From: a virus | IMG/VR virus record: IMGVR_UViG_3300034407_000723 | Coordinates: 1-22,401 of that record | Reading direction: 5' to 3' (one strand) | Length of the DNA: 22,401 bases | In this document: piece by piece, positions 8,134 to 13,965 of the stretch | Position numbering within the stretch: position 1 is the first letter of the stretch | Layout: every line of letters begins with the position of its first letter | Translations under genes and position numbers: made by a program | The notes under the pieces: generated by a model | Seen by the model: only the letters and a program-made list of their open reading frames with translations | The model's database searches: none | What the model was told of the DNA's origin: nothing

Positions 8134-8692
8134 AACATTTATAACTATACCGAAAGCTGTTCCGATAAAGTTATGTGATGAGATGGTAAAAGAATCACCA
8201 GATTATTCGGAACAGTTGGCTGGTGTCATGTGGAAAAAAGAGGCGGACTTAAAGAAAGACAGAAACTCTAAAGTTAGATGGTATCCTCTTGAGCATTGGA
8301 TTGTTCCTAAGTTATGTGAAGTTGCATCGCAAGTAAACAAACAAGATTATGGTTTCGATGTGACTAACTTACAGTGCCCTCAGTTTACTGAGTATACAAA
8401 AGGACAACACTACCAATGGCACAGAGATATATACCCACCAGAGATGGATGGACCATACCCAGGACTAGTGCGAAAGTTATCTATGATTGTACAGTTATCT
8501 AACTTCGAGGATTACAAAGGTGGTATCTTACAAATTAAAAATATGGACGGTAAGATAGAACCGATTGAAGGATTCAAAGATAAAGGTGATATGATTATCT
8601 TCCCATCTTTTTATTTACACAGAATAAAAGCAGTAACAGAAGGAACACGACACAGTTTAGTGTGTTGGTTCATGGGGCCACCGTTTAGATAA
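8126..8692 (+). CDS. 2OG-Fe(II) oxygenase, prolyl-4-hydroxylase-like
   Basis: A 188-aa dioxygenase that would use 2-oxoglutarate, O2 and Fe(II) to hydroxylate an unknown substrate. The double-stranded beta-helix fold is shown by the iron triad H99-x-D101 (in YQWHRD) and H165 (SFYLHRI), and by R175 (TEGTRHSLV) for 2-oxoglutarate. FPSFYLHRIKAVTEGTRHSLVCWF is the usual C-terminal signature, broken here only for reference (H165, R175). Such genes are frequent in marine phages, with proposed targets from proteins to sugars or nucleobases. Context before a cupin and a nucleotidyltransferase leans toward sugar or surface chemistry, as inference only. A TAATG overlap leads into the next small gene. 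Confidence 0.9.
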   Translation: MYKTFITIPKAVPIKLCDEMVKESPDYSEQLAGVMWKKEADLKKDRNSKVRWYPLEHWIVPKLCEVASQVNKQDYGFDVTNLQCPQFTEYTKGQHYQWHRDIYPPEMDGPYPGLVRKLSMIVQLSNFEDYKGGILQIKNMDGKIEPIEGFKDKGDMIIFPSFYLHRIKAVTEGTRHSLVCWFMGPPFR

Positions 8693-8781
8693 TGGATAAA
8701 TTCTTGTGGGGACTTCTTAAATTTTCATTATATGTATTAGCTATACAGTGGATATGTATTTTTATGGCTTCTATTGTATGA
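8692..8781 (+). CDS. 29-residue single-span membrane peptide
   Basis: A very small reading frame fills the whole space between the oxygenase and the cupin. It starts in a TAATG overlap with the oxygenase stop and ends in an ATGA overlap with the cupin start. The product (MDKFLWGLLKFSLYVLA followed by IQWICIFMASIV) is a short charged head plus about 24 hydrophobic residues, enough for one membrane helix. Exact joining at both ends is the pattern of the real genes in this operon, which supports translation. Function unknown; a small membrane regulator or a coupling leader is possible. Confidence 0.6.
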   Translation: MDKFLWGLLKFSLYVLAIQWICIFMASIV

Positions 8782-9128
8782 AAGATTTAGTAGTACGACC
8801 ATGGGGAACATATCGTGTGCTAAAATCTACACCAAAAATGGTTGTAAAGATATTACATGTGTATCCAGGTAAGGCAATGTCTGTTCAATATCATAAATAT
8901 AGAAATGAGCACTGGAAAATACTTGAAGGCGAAGTAACGGCCCTCATAGATGAGCACTGGTGGACGTTTCTACCTGGCCATAGAGTTTATATCCCAAAAA
9001 ATACTGTTCATTGTGTACGAGCTTCTAAGGGCCATATAACGATATTCGAGGTTTGGGAGGGTGAAAAACTAGATGAAAACGATATAATAAGGATACATCA
9101 TGATTATAGTAGTGAGTGGAGGGTTTGA
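8778..9128 (+). CDS. Cupin, ManC-type mannose-6-phosphate isomerase-like domain
   Basis: A 116-aa stand-alone version of the C-terminal cupin of bifunctional ManC/type II phosphomannose isomerases. It shows RPWGTY at residues 7-12, metal-site residues Q37-x-H39 in SVQYHKYRNEHW with E44 and H45, the EGEVTALID strand, YIPKNTVHC with H78, and EVWEGEKLDENDIIRIHHDY, all typical of the family. It may isomerise a sugar phosphate or bind a sugar nucleotide. The start at 8778 is preferred over 8748 because it begins the RPWG module and overlaps the preceding small gene as ATGA. It overlaps the nucleotidyltransferase by 29 nt. Confidence 0.85.
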   Translation: MKDLVVRPWGTYRVLKSTPKMVVKILHVYPGKAMSVQYHKYRNEHWKILEGEVTALIDEHWWTFLPGHRVYIPKNTVHCVRASKGHITIFEVWEGEKLDENDIIRIHHDYSSEWRV

Positions 9129-9525
9129 TCCTCTACATTCTGGGCATATAAATATGTTCAAACAAGCTTATGAGTTCGGAACTGTGTGGGCAATCGTTAA
9201 TACAGACGAATGGCTACAAAAAAAGAAAGGTTATAACTTATTAAGCTACGACGAACGTGAGCTTGTAGTAAGTTCAAACAAATATATAGACAAAGTTATC
9301 AAAGCAAAAGATGATGACGATACTGTAGTAAATAATTTAAAAGAGTTTGTTAAGAACGATATGGATTTTGCTTTTGCTAACGGTGGCGATCGTATACCTA
9401 CATCTACACCAGAGATGACATATTGTCTTAAACATAACATACCGATGCTATTTAATATTGGTGGGACTAAGACTAAATCTTCTTCAGATATTGTTAGAAA
9501 TTTACTTGACCAAGCTACTAAATAA
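9100..9525 (+). CDS. Cytidylyltransferase-like nucleotidyltransferase (TagD/HldE-C type)
   Basis: A 141-aa Rossmann-type nucleotidyltransferase expected to activate a small phosphorylated sugar or polyol with CTP or ATP. Seen are GGFDPLHSGH (the HxGH nucleotide-binding site, H13 and H16), NTDEWLQKKKG, a YDERE helix start, FANGGDR and the C-terminal KTKSSSDIVR, which matches the ISSSxxR phosphate-binding motif. Substrate cannot be read from sequence; glycerol-3-phosphate cytidylyltransferase and heptose-phosphate adenylyltransferase are the nearest named relatives. A good AAGGA site lies 6 nt before the ATG. It is the last gene of the plus-strand operon and is followed by a terminator. Confidence 0.88.
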   Translation: MIIVVSGGFDPLHSGHINMFKQAYEFGTVWAIVNTDEWLQKKKGYNLLSYDERELVVSSNKYIDKVIKAKDDDDTVVNNLKEFVKNDMDFAFANGGDRIPTSTPEMTYCLKHNIPMLFNIGGTKTKSSSDIVRNLLDQATK

Positions 9526-9559
9526 TATATATTTAGAAGTGAACACCAACGTCGTCAAT

Positions 9560-9602
9560 AATCCCTAGGGGTGGGTAATGTAAACCTCTAGGGATTTTTT
9601 TT
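9560..9602 (+). terminator. Strong intrinsic terminator of the plus-strand operon
   Basis: AATCCCTAGGGGT (9560-9572) pairs with ACCTCTAGGGATT (9584-9596) in a 13-bp stem with one G-U pair and an 11-base loop, followed by an unbroken run of eight T (9595-9602). It lies 35 bases after the nucleotidyltransferase stop. There is no matching T run on the minus-strand side, so it should act mainly on plus-strand transcription. Confidence 0.93.
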
Positions 9603-9702
9603 GCCCAAACAAATTATCGGACATCTATACCCTAACAAGTTTCTTTTATTACTATTTGGAAATCTACTACCTTTAGGAGGTCTGTGAAGAATTGTAATGG
9701 GT

Positions 9703-9718
9703 GGGGCTGATTCGCCCC
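9703..9718. other. GC-rich hairpin just beyond the pqqA-like gene
   Basis: GGGGC (9703-9707) and GCCCC (9714-9718) form a tight stem around a 6-base loop. On the minus strand it begins 6 bases after the pqqA-like stop and could block 3' exonucleases or pause RNA polymerase, but no T run follows. On the plus strand it is followed by a broken T-rich stretch. The rest of the 9603-9723 interval holds nothing I can identify. Confidence 0.4.
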
Positions 9719-9723
9719 TTCCC

Positions 9724-9798
9724 TTATTTTTCGGCACAAGCATAGCTATTGATTTCAAGACCAATAGATACAACCGTGATTGATGGTTTAGACCACAT
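9724..9798 (-). CDS. pqqA: PqqA-like precursor peptide of coenzyme PQQ (phage-borne, orphan)
   Basis: A 24-residue peptide encoded in the convergent gap, starting MWSKPSITVV and ending GLEINSYACAEK. PqqA is the ribosomal substrate from which PQQ is built: PqqE, a radical SAM enzyme, with the chaperone PqqD, links the glutamate to the tyrosine of an E-x3-Y motif. Here E15 and Y19 have exactly that spacing and the same numbering as in Klebsiella PqqA. The MWxKP head, the G-L-E step and the length (PqqA is usually 22-29 aa) match too, and the INSY tail resembles alphaproteobacterial forms as I recall them. GGAG lies 6 nt before the ATG (minus strand 9808-9805), an ideal ribosome site. No pqqB, C, D or E is in the window, so maturation would need host enzymes. 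It is last in the late operon after the holin. Confidence 0.85.
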   Translation of the reverse strand: MWSKPSITVVSIGLEINSYACAEK

Positions 9799-9809
9799 AA
9801 TCAACTCCA

Positions 9810-9862
9810 TTTGTTAAAGGTTAACAAACAGTGCTGGTTGCCTTAACGACCGCAGCCCACTG
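9810..9862 (-). promoter_or_regulatory. Two-hairpin leader of the pqqA-like gene
   Basis: Read on the minus strand, a hairpin with outer stem CAGTG/CACTG and inner CTG/CAG pairing (9829-9862) is followed at once by a perfect inverted repeat, TTTGTTAA-CCT-TTAACAAA (9828-9810). That repeat ends one base before the GGAG ribosome site. It could shape translation or mRNA stability, or the second repeat could be a protein-binding operator. The structures are seen; a role is inferred. Confidence 0.5.
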
Positions 9863-9868
9863 ATTATT

Positions 9869-9874
9869 ATTATA
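9869..9874 (-). promoter_or_regulatory. Perfect -10 box at the end of the holin gene, possible pqqA promoter
   Basis: TATAAT lies on the minus strand immediately downstream of the holin stop codon, and a start near 9862 would place the two-hairpin leader at the RNA 5' end. No convincing -35 is found at 16-18 bases; a TTGCAA is 22 bases upstream, too far. In such AT-rich DNA this match could be chance, and co-transcription with the holin remains likely. Confidence 0.25.
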
Positions 9875-9876
9875 TT

Positions 9877-10287
9877 TTACTTCTTCATGTTCTCTCTTGC
9901 AACCCCTTTTGATTTTTCAAAAGAACGTAAGCCTCCCATTCCGAGTAAGGCTATCGTTAAAGAAATAAGTTCACCAGTATCTATAAAGTTTGGCATACTA
10001 ATTTCTGGTGCAAACAAGGCTGTGAACCAAGTCATTAGTGGTAGTATAAAGAAGTTTACAAATAAACCTATTGCGCAGACCCACATGATTGCTGGTCGTG
10101 CTCCTGCTACAAACATGCTTGGATGTTTAGCTGCCTCGGTGTTAGCTTTGGCTTGTTCTTTTGCTAAAGCATTCGCATGCTTCTGTGACATGGTAGCTAT
10201 GTCGTGAGCTAGACGTGCTTTTTGGTCTTTGTCTTCTATGAATTTATCAAGTAGCCCAGTAACTGGACCGATGAGTGCTGTTAACAT
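9877..10287 (-). CDS. Holin of the 3-TM family (GTA/phage holin-like)
   Basis: A 136-aa membrane protein expected to open the inner membrane for lysis. It has the layout of the 3-TM holin family: N-terminal LIGPVTGLLDKFI, a charged KDQKARLAHDIATM helix rich in Ala/Lys/Gln, then AGARPAIMWVCAIGLFVN (about 61-78) entering the first long membrane segments, and a final hydrophobic stretch ending LLGMGGLRSFEKSKGV. The RPAxxW and LGMGGLRSxEKxKGV blocks are the family signatures. Its ATG overlaps the preceding stop as TAATG. No endolysin is found beside it in this window, so the lysin is encoded elsewhere or not recognised. Confidence 0.88.
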   Translation of the reverse strand: MLTALIGPVTGLLDKFIEDKDQKARLAHDIATMSQKHANALAKEQAKANTEAAKHPSMFVAGARPAIMWVCAIGLFVNFFILPLMTWFTALFAPEISMPNFIDTGELISLTIALLGMGGLRSFEKSKGVARENMKK

Positions 10288-10598
10288 TACTTAGATCCTT
10301 CTTCAATTTTCTCTAGTATAACATCTTTTAGTTGGTCCATCAAAACGTAGGCCATATGTAAGTTAATACTACCTGCAAAGTAATCTACTAAGGGTCCTTT
10401 ATCATCAAACAAAACAGTCATGACACCAGTGGCTTCATGCTTACTAGCATCTTCTTTAATAACATCTATTTGATTCATAACTAATTTATTAAAATGATCT
10501 GGTGGAAACTGTCTAGCCATGTCAGCAGTCATGATATGTTCGTTAGTGTCTTTAAATAAATTAACAACCACGTCTTCAGGTTTCTTTTTATCTGTCAT
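10287..10598 (-). CDS. Small late protein, unknown function
   Basis: A 103-aa soluble, acidic protein that I do not recognise. It contains the segments DVVVNLFKDTNEHIMTADMA, FNKLVMNQIDVIKEDASKH, and a predicted beta segment GVMTVLFDDKGPLVDYFAGS followed by a helical end. There are no cysteines, signal peptide or membrane spans. Position next to the holin, with a 1-nt stop/start overlap, ties its expression to the lysis step, but the sequence does not support a lysis role by itself. It is probably real: it is tightly packed and uses ordinary codons. Confidence 0.75.
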   Translation of the reverse strand: MTDKKKPEDVVVNLFKDTNEHIMTADMARQFPPDHFNKLVMNQIDVIKEDASKHEATGVMTVLFDDKGPLVDYFAGSINLHMAYVLMDQLKDVILEKIEEGSK

Positions 10599-10646
10599 CT
10601 AAAACAATAGAAATATTATTACGTTTATAATTATGTATGTTGTCAT
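10599..10646 (-). CDS. Possible 15-residue hydrophobic peptide filling a gene gap
   Basis: MTTYIIINVIIFLLF starts in an ATGA overlap with the stop of the upstream glycosyltransferase-like gene and its TAG stop abuts the ATG of the next gene. It fills the 44-base gap exactly. It may serve only to carry ribosomes across, or be a tiny membrane peptide. At 15 codons, chance is a serious alternative. Confidence 0.3.
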   Translation of the reverse strand: MTTYIIINVIIFLLF

Positions 10647-11551
10647 TTGCTTTCCAATAAATGTTTATATGGTAGACCATGAGCCATTTCTGTTACAGTC
10701 CACTGTGTGTAAGCTAAGTCGTTAAACAGTTGTTGTCTATCTTCCATCTTTGGATTCTCTACACAACTAATATCGTGGGAGCTGATTGGATAAGCAAAGT
10801 TAAGATTGCTAGGTGTAATAACAGGGACACCAGCAAGCAGACTATCCACAGTACCTCCCGACGAGTATCCAACAGTTGCCCAAGCGCCTTGCAAGTCTTT
10901 ATAAATTGGGTCTTTATTTCCATAAACCATAGTAACATTTTCTTGTCCATCTACAAACTCCTCAAATTTAGACAGATCGTAAGACGATATAAGAGGATGC
11001 ATCCGTACTCTTATAGGTCTCTTCGATACCTTTTTACATTTAATTATTTCTTCTCGTAACCATTGTAATATATCTACGTTAGCCGTAGCTGCATCACCTG
11101 GTAGCTGCATCAAGAATAGTATATAGTCTCCATCTTTTCTCCAGTCCTTAATCCCAAGATCAAGGTCTGTTTTAATTATACCCCATCTATCTTTTTCAGA
11201 ATCTTTATTGTTGAAGGTGCCTAACGTATTCATGTAGTGTCCCTTACCAACACGATAATACTTATGATCTTCTGTTATTGTTCTACCTAGTAGTGGTGTC
11301 TCAATAACAAGTAGGTCACCTTTGTGTCTGTTAACAACACTATTCTTTAATAGATGATGAGACGTACCTCTATCTTTCCAAGATCCAAATATAATAGCTA
11401 CGTCACACTCCATATATTCTGTTGAGTTAGATAAGAATACTAGGTCGTCTGTTGTTTCTCTAATACCATGAGTCATGGCTGTTAATGTATTTACATGTGG
11501 TTGATGTACAGCCGAGTTTAAAAATACACCGACTACTTTACGGGATGTCAT
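10643..11551 (-). CDS. GT-B-type glycosyltransferase, capsule-biosynthesis-like
   Basis: A 302-aa protein with the two-Rossmann look of GT-B enzymes. The C-terminal half carries RPIRVRMHPLI, then GAWATVGYSSGGTVDSLLAGVP with VITPSNLNFAYP. A basic -HP- strand followed by a Ser-rich nucleotide-phosphate loop and an A/L-x2-G-x-P helix is the pattern of KpsS/KpsC-like capsule enzymes and CDP-glycerol glycerophosphotransferase relatives. The N-terminal half has weaker matches (VVGVFLNSAV, DVAIIFGSW). The second family name is of interest because the early operon encodes a cytidylyltransferase-like protein that could make a CDP-activated donor; that link is inference. It overlaps the upstream gene by 14 nt. 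Confidence 0.65.
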   Translation of the reverse strand: MTSRKVVGVFLNSAVHQPHVNTLTAMTHGIRETTDDLVFLSNSTEYMECDVAIIFGSWKDRGTSHHLLKNSVVNRHKGDLLVIETPLLGRTITEDHKYYRVGKGHYMNTLGTFNNKDSEKDRWGIIKTDLDLGIKDWRKDGDYILFLMQLPGDAATANVDILQWLREEIIKCKKVSKRPIRVRMHPLISSYDLSKFEEFVDGQENVTMVYGNKDPIYKDLQGAWATVGYSSGGTVDSLLAGVPVITPSNLNFAYPISSHDISCVENPKMEDRQQLFNDLAYTQWTVTEMAHGLPYKHLLESK

Positions 11552-13166
11552 CGAATAACTCCTTGTAACTTAATTGTTTATTTTTATCTTTAAGACCATC
11601 TTCCCACAGTGCTTTGACAAGACCGTCACCGTGCACGTGGATATCTATATCGACTTCTTCTCTTTGCATAAGTTTTTCAAAGTCTTGGGCTTGAGCTAGT
11701 AACTCACCTGTTGTCCAGTGTGGTTCGTTCTCTTCGCCAACAGATACCTTTAGCCATTTCTTTCTCCCATCCTCGGCTAACTCATCCTTATTTTTTGGCT
11801 CGCCCTCAATTGATGAATCAAATCCGAACAAGTGTACGGATCTAAAACCCAATGTATGTAGCATACCAATAGTTCTCATACCTGCGCAAGTGCCACCAGT
11901 AATTAATGTTTTGTTCTTAAAATAATCCCAACCTTCAATTGCATTACAGTAGGCATCCCAAGCTACAATTTTACATTTATGTTCTAATAGATGTGTAACT
12001 ACTTCTGGATTAGACATGGTTGCTACCCAATACATTACATCTTTATGTGGTTTAGCTAGTAAATCTTTACGTACATAACCGTGTGTAGATTTTTCGTTGA
12101 ATGGTCTTGGATCAAGTATTGTACAAGCCCACGGTATTACACCATTATCTATTAGTGTATTGTGACTATGTTTAACACACACAACTTTTATACCTTTAGC
12201 TTGCATCTCTTTTATTTTGTCAAGGTCTTTCATAAGAGATGGACCAGCTGATGCAATGATAACTTCTTCGTTGTTCCATTTACATCGTTCTAGTTTAGAG
12301 TCAACTCTTTTAGAATTAGTTATGATATTCATACGGATATCTTCTATCGGCATACAATCTTGTGGTGTAACTACAATTGGTTTCTTAGTTGAGCCTTCTT
12401 CCTTCTGCGCTTGTACTTTAGTATTTGGCGGTTCTTGACTAGCTTGTTGTTGTTTGAACTTCAACATACCTTTGTTGTGATACATGTGTCGGACTAACGG
12501 TGAGGCCTCAAATGCATTTAGATCGGCACAGTGTGGTGAAAGGTTATGTACCTTGAGACCATGCGCTTGATGTAAATTAATTATACGTGTCAATACAAAA
12601 GCATCATGCCACTCACGATAGTTATACACTTCACCCGTGTTCCACACTCCAAACATATCAGCAAACAAAGCCTTGTTGAGATCAGACATACGTAAAGCTA
12701 AGAACCCCGCCTCGATATAGTTGACAGCCGTTCGACCGAGTACAGATATATCGACATCTTCTGGGATCCACTTTTGGATATCATCCATAGTTACCTTTTT
12801 GTACGTAACGGTATCAGCATCAAGCCATATACCGACATCACACTTAGGCGCATTCTTAACAAAGAAGTCATACTCAGTGTATACTTTATAGGCCCACCTC
12901 TTTACATCGGTTCTCCAGTTAGGGTCATCTTTCTTATCTTTATGTTTAGCAAAGAACTGACAGAGTTCTTCTGATTGATTCATAAGGTCAATGAACTCGA
13001 CTCTATTAGGGTCATAGTTCTGTAGACCACGTTCAGGCCAGTCATTATAATATACATATAATTTAGTTTCTTTAGGCCAGTATTTTACGAAACTGTCTAT
13101 ACATTCTTTTGCATAGACATTCCAATGGTCGCCGCGAAACGACGTTACAAGTGAAAATGTAGGCAT
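11538..13166 (-). CDS. Two-domain protein: GT-A glycosyltransferase fused to a DUF115 (Maf-like) domain
   Basis: The N-terminal part (about 1-235) is a GT-A fold: FSLVTSFRGDHW at the start, then IWLDADTV with the metal-binding D116-x-D118, followed by GFLALRM and REWHDAFVL. A hydrophilic linker rich in Q/K/E/P (about 236-270) leads to a C-terminal domain (about 295-520) with EVIIASAGPSL (307-309 AGP), KVVCVKHSHNTLIDNGVIPW, ILDPRPF, GGTCAGMRTIGMLHTLGF and HLFGFDSS. These are marks of DUF115, found in Maf-type flagellin glycosyltransferases and MptE-like pyrophosphokinase relatives. The 542-aa fusion would combine sugar transfer with a nucleotide-sugar or nonulosonate-related domain. Substrate and target are unknown. 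It overlaps the upstream gene by 22 nt. Confidence 0.8.
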   Translation of the reverse strand: MPTFSLVTSFRGDHWNVYAKECIDSFVKYWPKETKLYVYYNDWPERGLQNYDPNRVEFIDLMNQSEELCQFFAKHKDKKDDPNWRTDVKRWAYKVYTEYDFFVKNAPKCDVGIWLDADTVTYKKVTMDDIQKWIPEDVDISVLGRTAVNYIEAGFLALRMSDLNKALFADMFGVWNTGEVYNYREWHDAFVLTRIINLHQAHGLKVHNLSPHCADLNAFEASPLVRHMYHNKGMLKFKQQQASQEPPNTKVQAQKEEGSTKKPIVVTPQDCMPIEDIRMNIITNSKRVDSKLERCKWNNEEVIIASAGPSLMKDLDKIKEMQAKGIKVVCVKHSHNTLIDNGVIPWACTILDPRPFNEKSTHGYVRKDLLAKPHKDVMYWVATMSNPEVVTHLLEHKCKIVAWDAYCNAIEGWDYFKNKTLITGGTCAGMRTIGMLHTLGFRSVHLFGFDSSIEGEPKNKDELAEDGRKKWLKVSVGEENEPHWTTGELLAQAQDFEKLMQREEVDIDIHVHGDGLVKALWEDGLKDKNKQLSYKELFDDIP

Positions 13167-13930
13167 TTCATATCCTTCAATGTTGATCCATGTTGGTAAT
13201 CCATGTGAGCTTTTTCAGCAAACCATTTGTCTGCATACTCACAGTCGTCATAGCCACTCATCCACGGACCACCTAAAGAAAAGTGAACAGCTGATGGTGT
13301 AAGCGGGGTATGTTCTCCCATTATACCAGGAACATAATTCCATTTTGGGTTGAGTTCTCCTACACTAGCAGGCCCTCGTGAGAGCCATGCGAATTGATGA
13401 AGGTCAAGACCTTTCATATCGTTGACATCATAACAAGATAATTCTTTGTTAGCTTTATGGTTCATATTAAAAGCCATAAGCGAAGACCACAACTTACAGT
13501 TGTACTTCGTCTGTATCTTATTATCCATCTTAGTATCTTCTTCTGGGTGATAATTAAATTTAACTGTCATTACTGGATAGTCATCATCTAGTTCATCAAG
13601 TAAATTTTTTATATCATCAAGCCATAAAAAGTCGCAATCACAAAAGATTACCCACCCTTTTACTTTGTTTCTTCTCGCTAGTTCTGGAATAAGAAACCGA
13701 GTATGACTGAACTCCGTAGAAAAAGGTGCGTTGTCTTTAACGTCCCAGTGTTGTCCGTTCTTATCAATGCGCCATTCACGATCAAACAATTTAAAGAATC
13801 GTAAATTATTATGCATGAGTGGAGTGACAGCCACAGGTATTGACGATCGTCTGACAACTGAGTGTGCACATACATCGTATGCATCTATTTCTCTTGAGTC
13901 CCAACCAATCGCCACGTGGACGTCTTTCAT
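13145..13930 (-). CDS. GT-A glycosyltransferase (GT8-like)
   Basis: A 261-aa protein with VAIGWDSREIDAYDVCAHSV at the N-terminus, then a substrate loop, and VIFCDCDFLWLDD with the D98-x-D100 metal motif. These are the features of GT8-like transferases seen in many marine phages. The C-terminal GIMGEHTPLTPSAVHFSLGG and PWMSGYDDCEYADKWF are typical of that group. The role is probably to add sugar to a phage particle or host surface molecule. It is the first gene of a three-gene glycosyltransferase group and has a separate promoter candidate. No clear Shine-Dalgarno lies before the ATG at 13930, in contrast to most genes here. Confidence 0.82.
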   Translation of the reverse strand: MKDVHVAIGWDSREIDAYDVCAHSVVRRSSIPVAVTPLMHNNLRFFKLFDREWRIDKNGQHWDVKDNAPFSTEFSHTRFLIPELARRNKVKGWVIFCDCDFLWLDDIKNLLDELDDDYPVMTVKFNYHPEEDTKMDNKIQTKYNCKLWSSLMAFNMNHKANKELSCYDVNDMKGLDLHQFAWLSRGPASVGELNPKWNYVPGIMGEHTPLTPSAVHFSLGGPWMSGYDDCEYADKWFAEKAHMDYQHGSTLKDMKCLHFHL

Positions 13931-13937
13931 ATAGTTA

Positions 13938-13965
13938 AATATATACCTTAGTCATGGTTAGTCAA
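13938..13965 (-). promoter_or_regulatory. Candidate promoter of the glycosyltransferase group, giving a near-leaderless mRNA
   Basis: On the minus strand TTGACT (13965-13960, five of six consensus bases) and TATATT (13943-13938, five of six) are 16 bases apart. The -35 overlaps the stop codon of the 1836-aa gene. A start about 7 bases downstream falls at or beside the ATG (13930), so the mRNA would have almost no leader, in accord with the missing ribosome site. Confidence 0.5.

Noticed and set aside
8748-8777. Upstream start of the cupin at 8748
   Set aside because: The family module begins at RPWG shortly after 8778, which also forms an ATGA overlap with the preceding small gene.
9588-9773. 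61-aa minus-strand reading frame across the convergent gap
   Set aside because: It overlaps the pqqA-like gene in another frame, begins with a non-ATG codon without a ribosome site, runs into the terminator stem and resembles no family I know.
9601-9783. Plus-strand frame through 9601-9783 with leucine-rich start and an in-frame TGA
   Set aside because: It is the codon-aligned antisense of the pqqA-like gene, has no proper start and contains a stop; best seen as a shadow.
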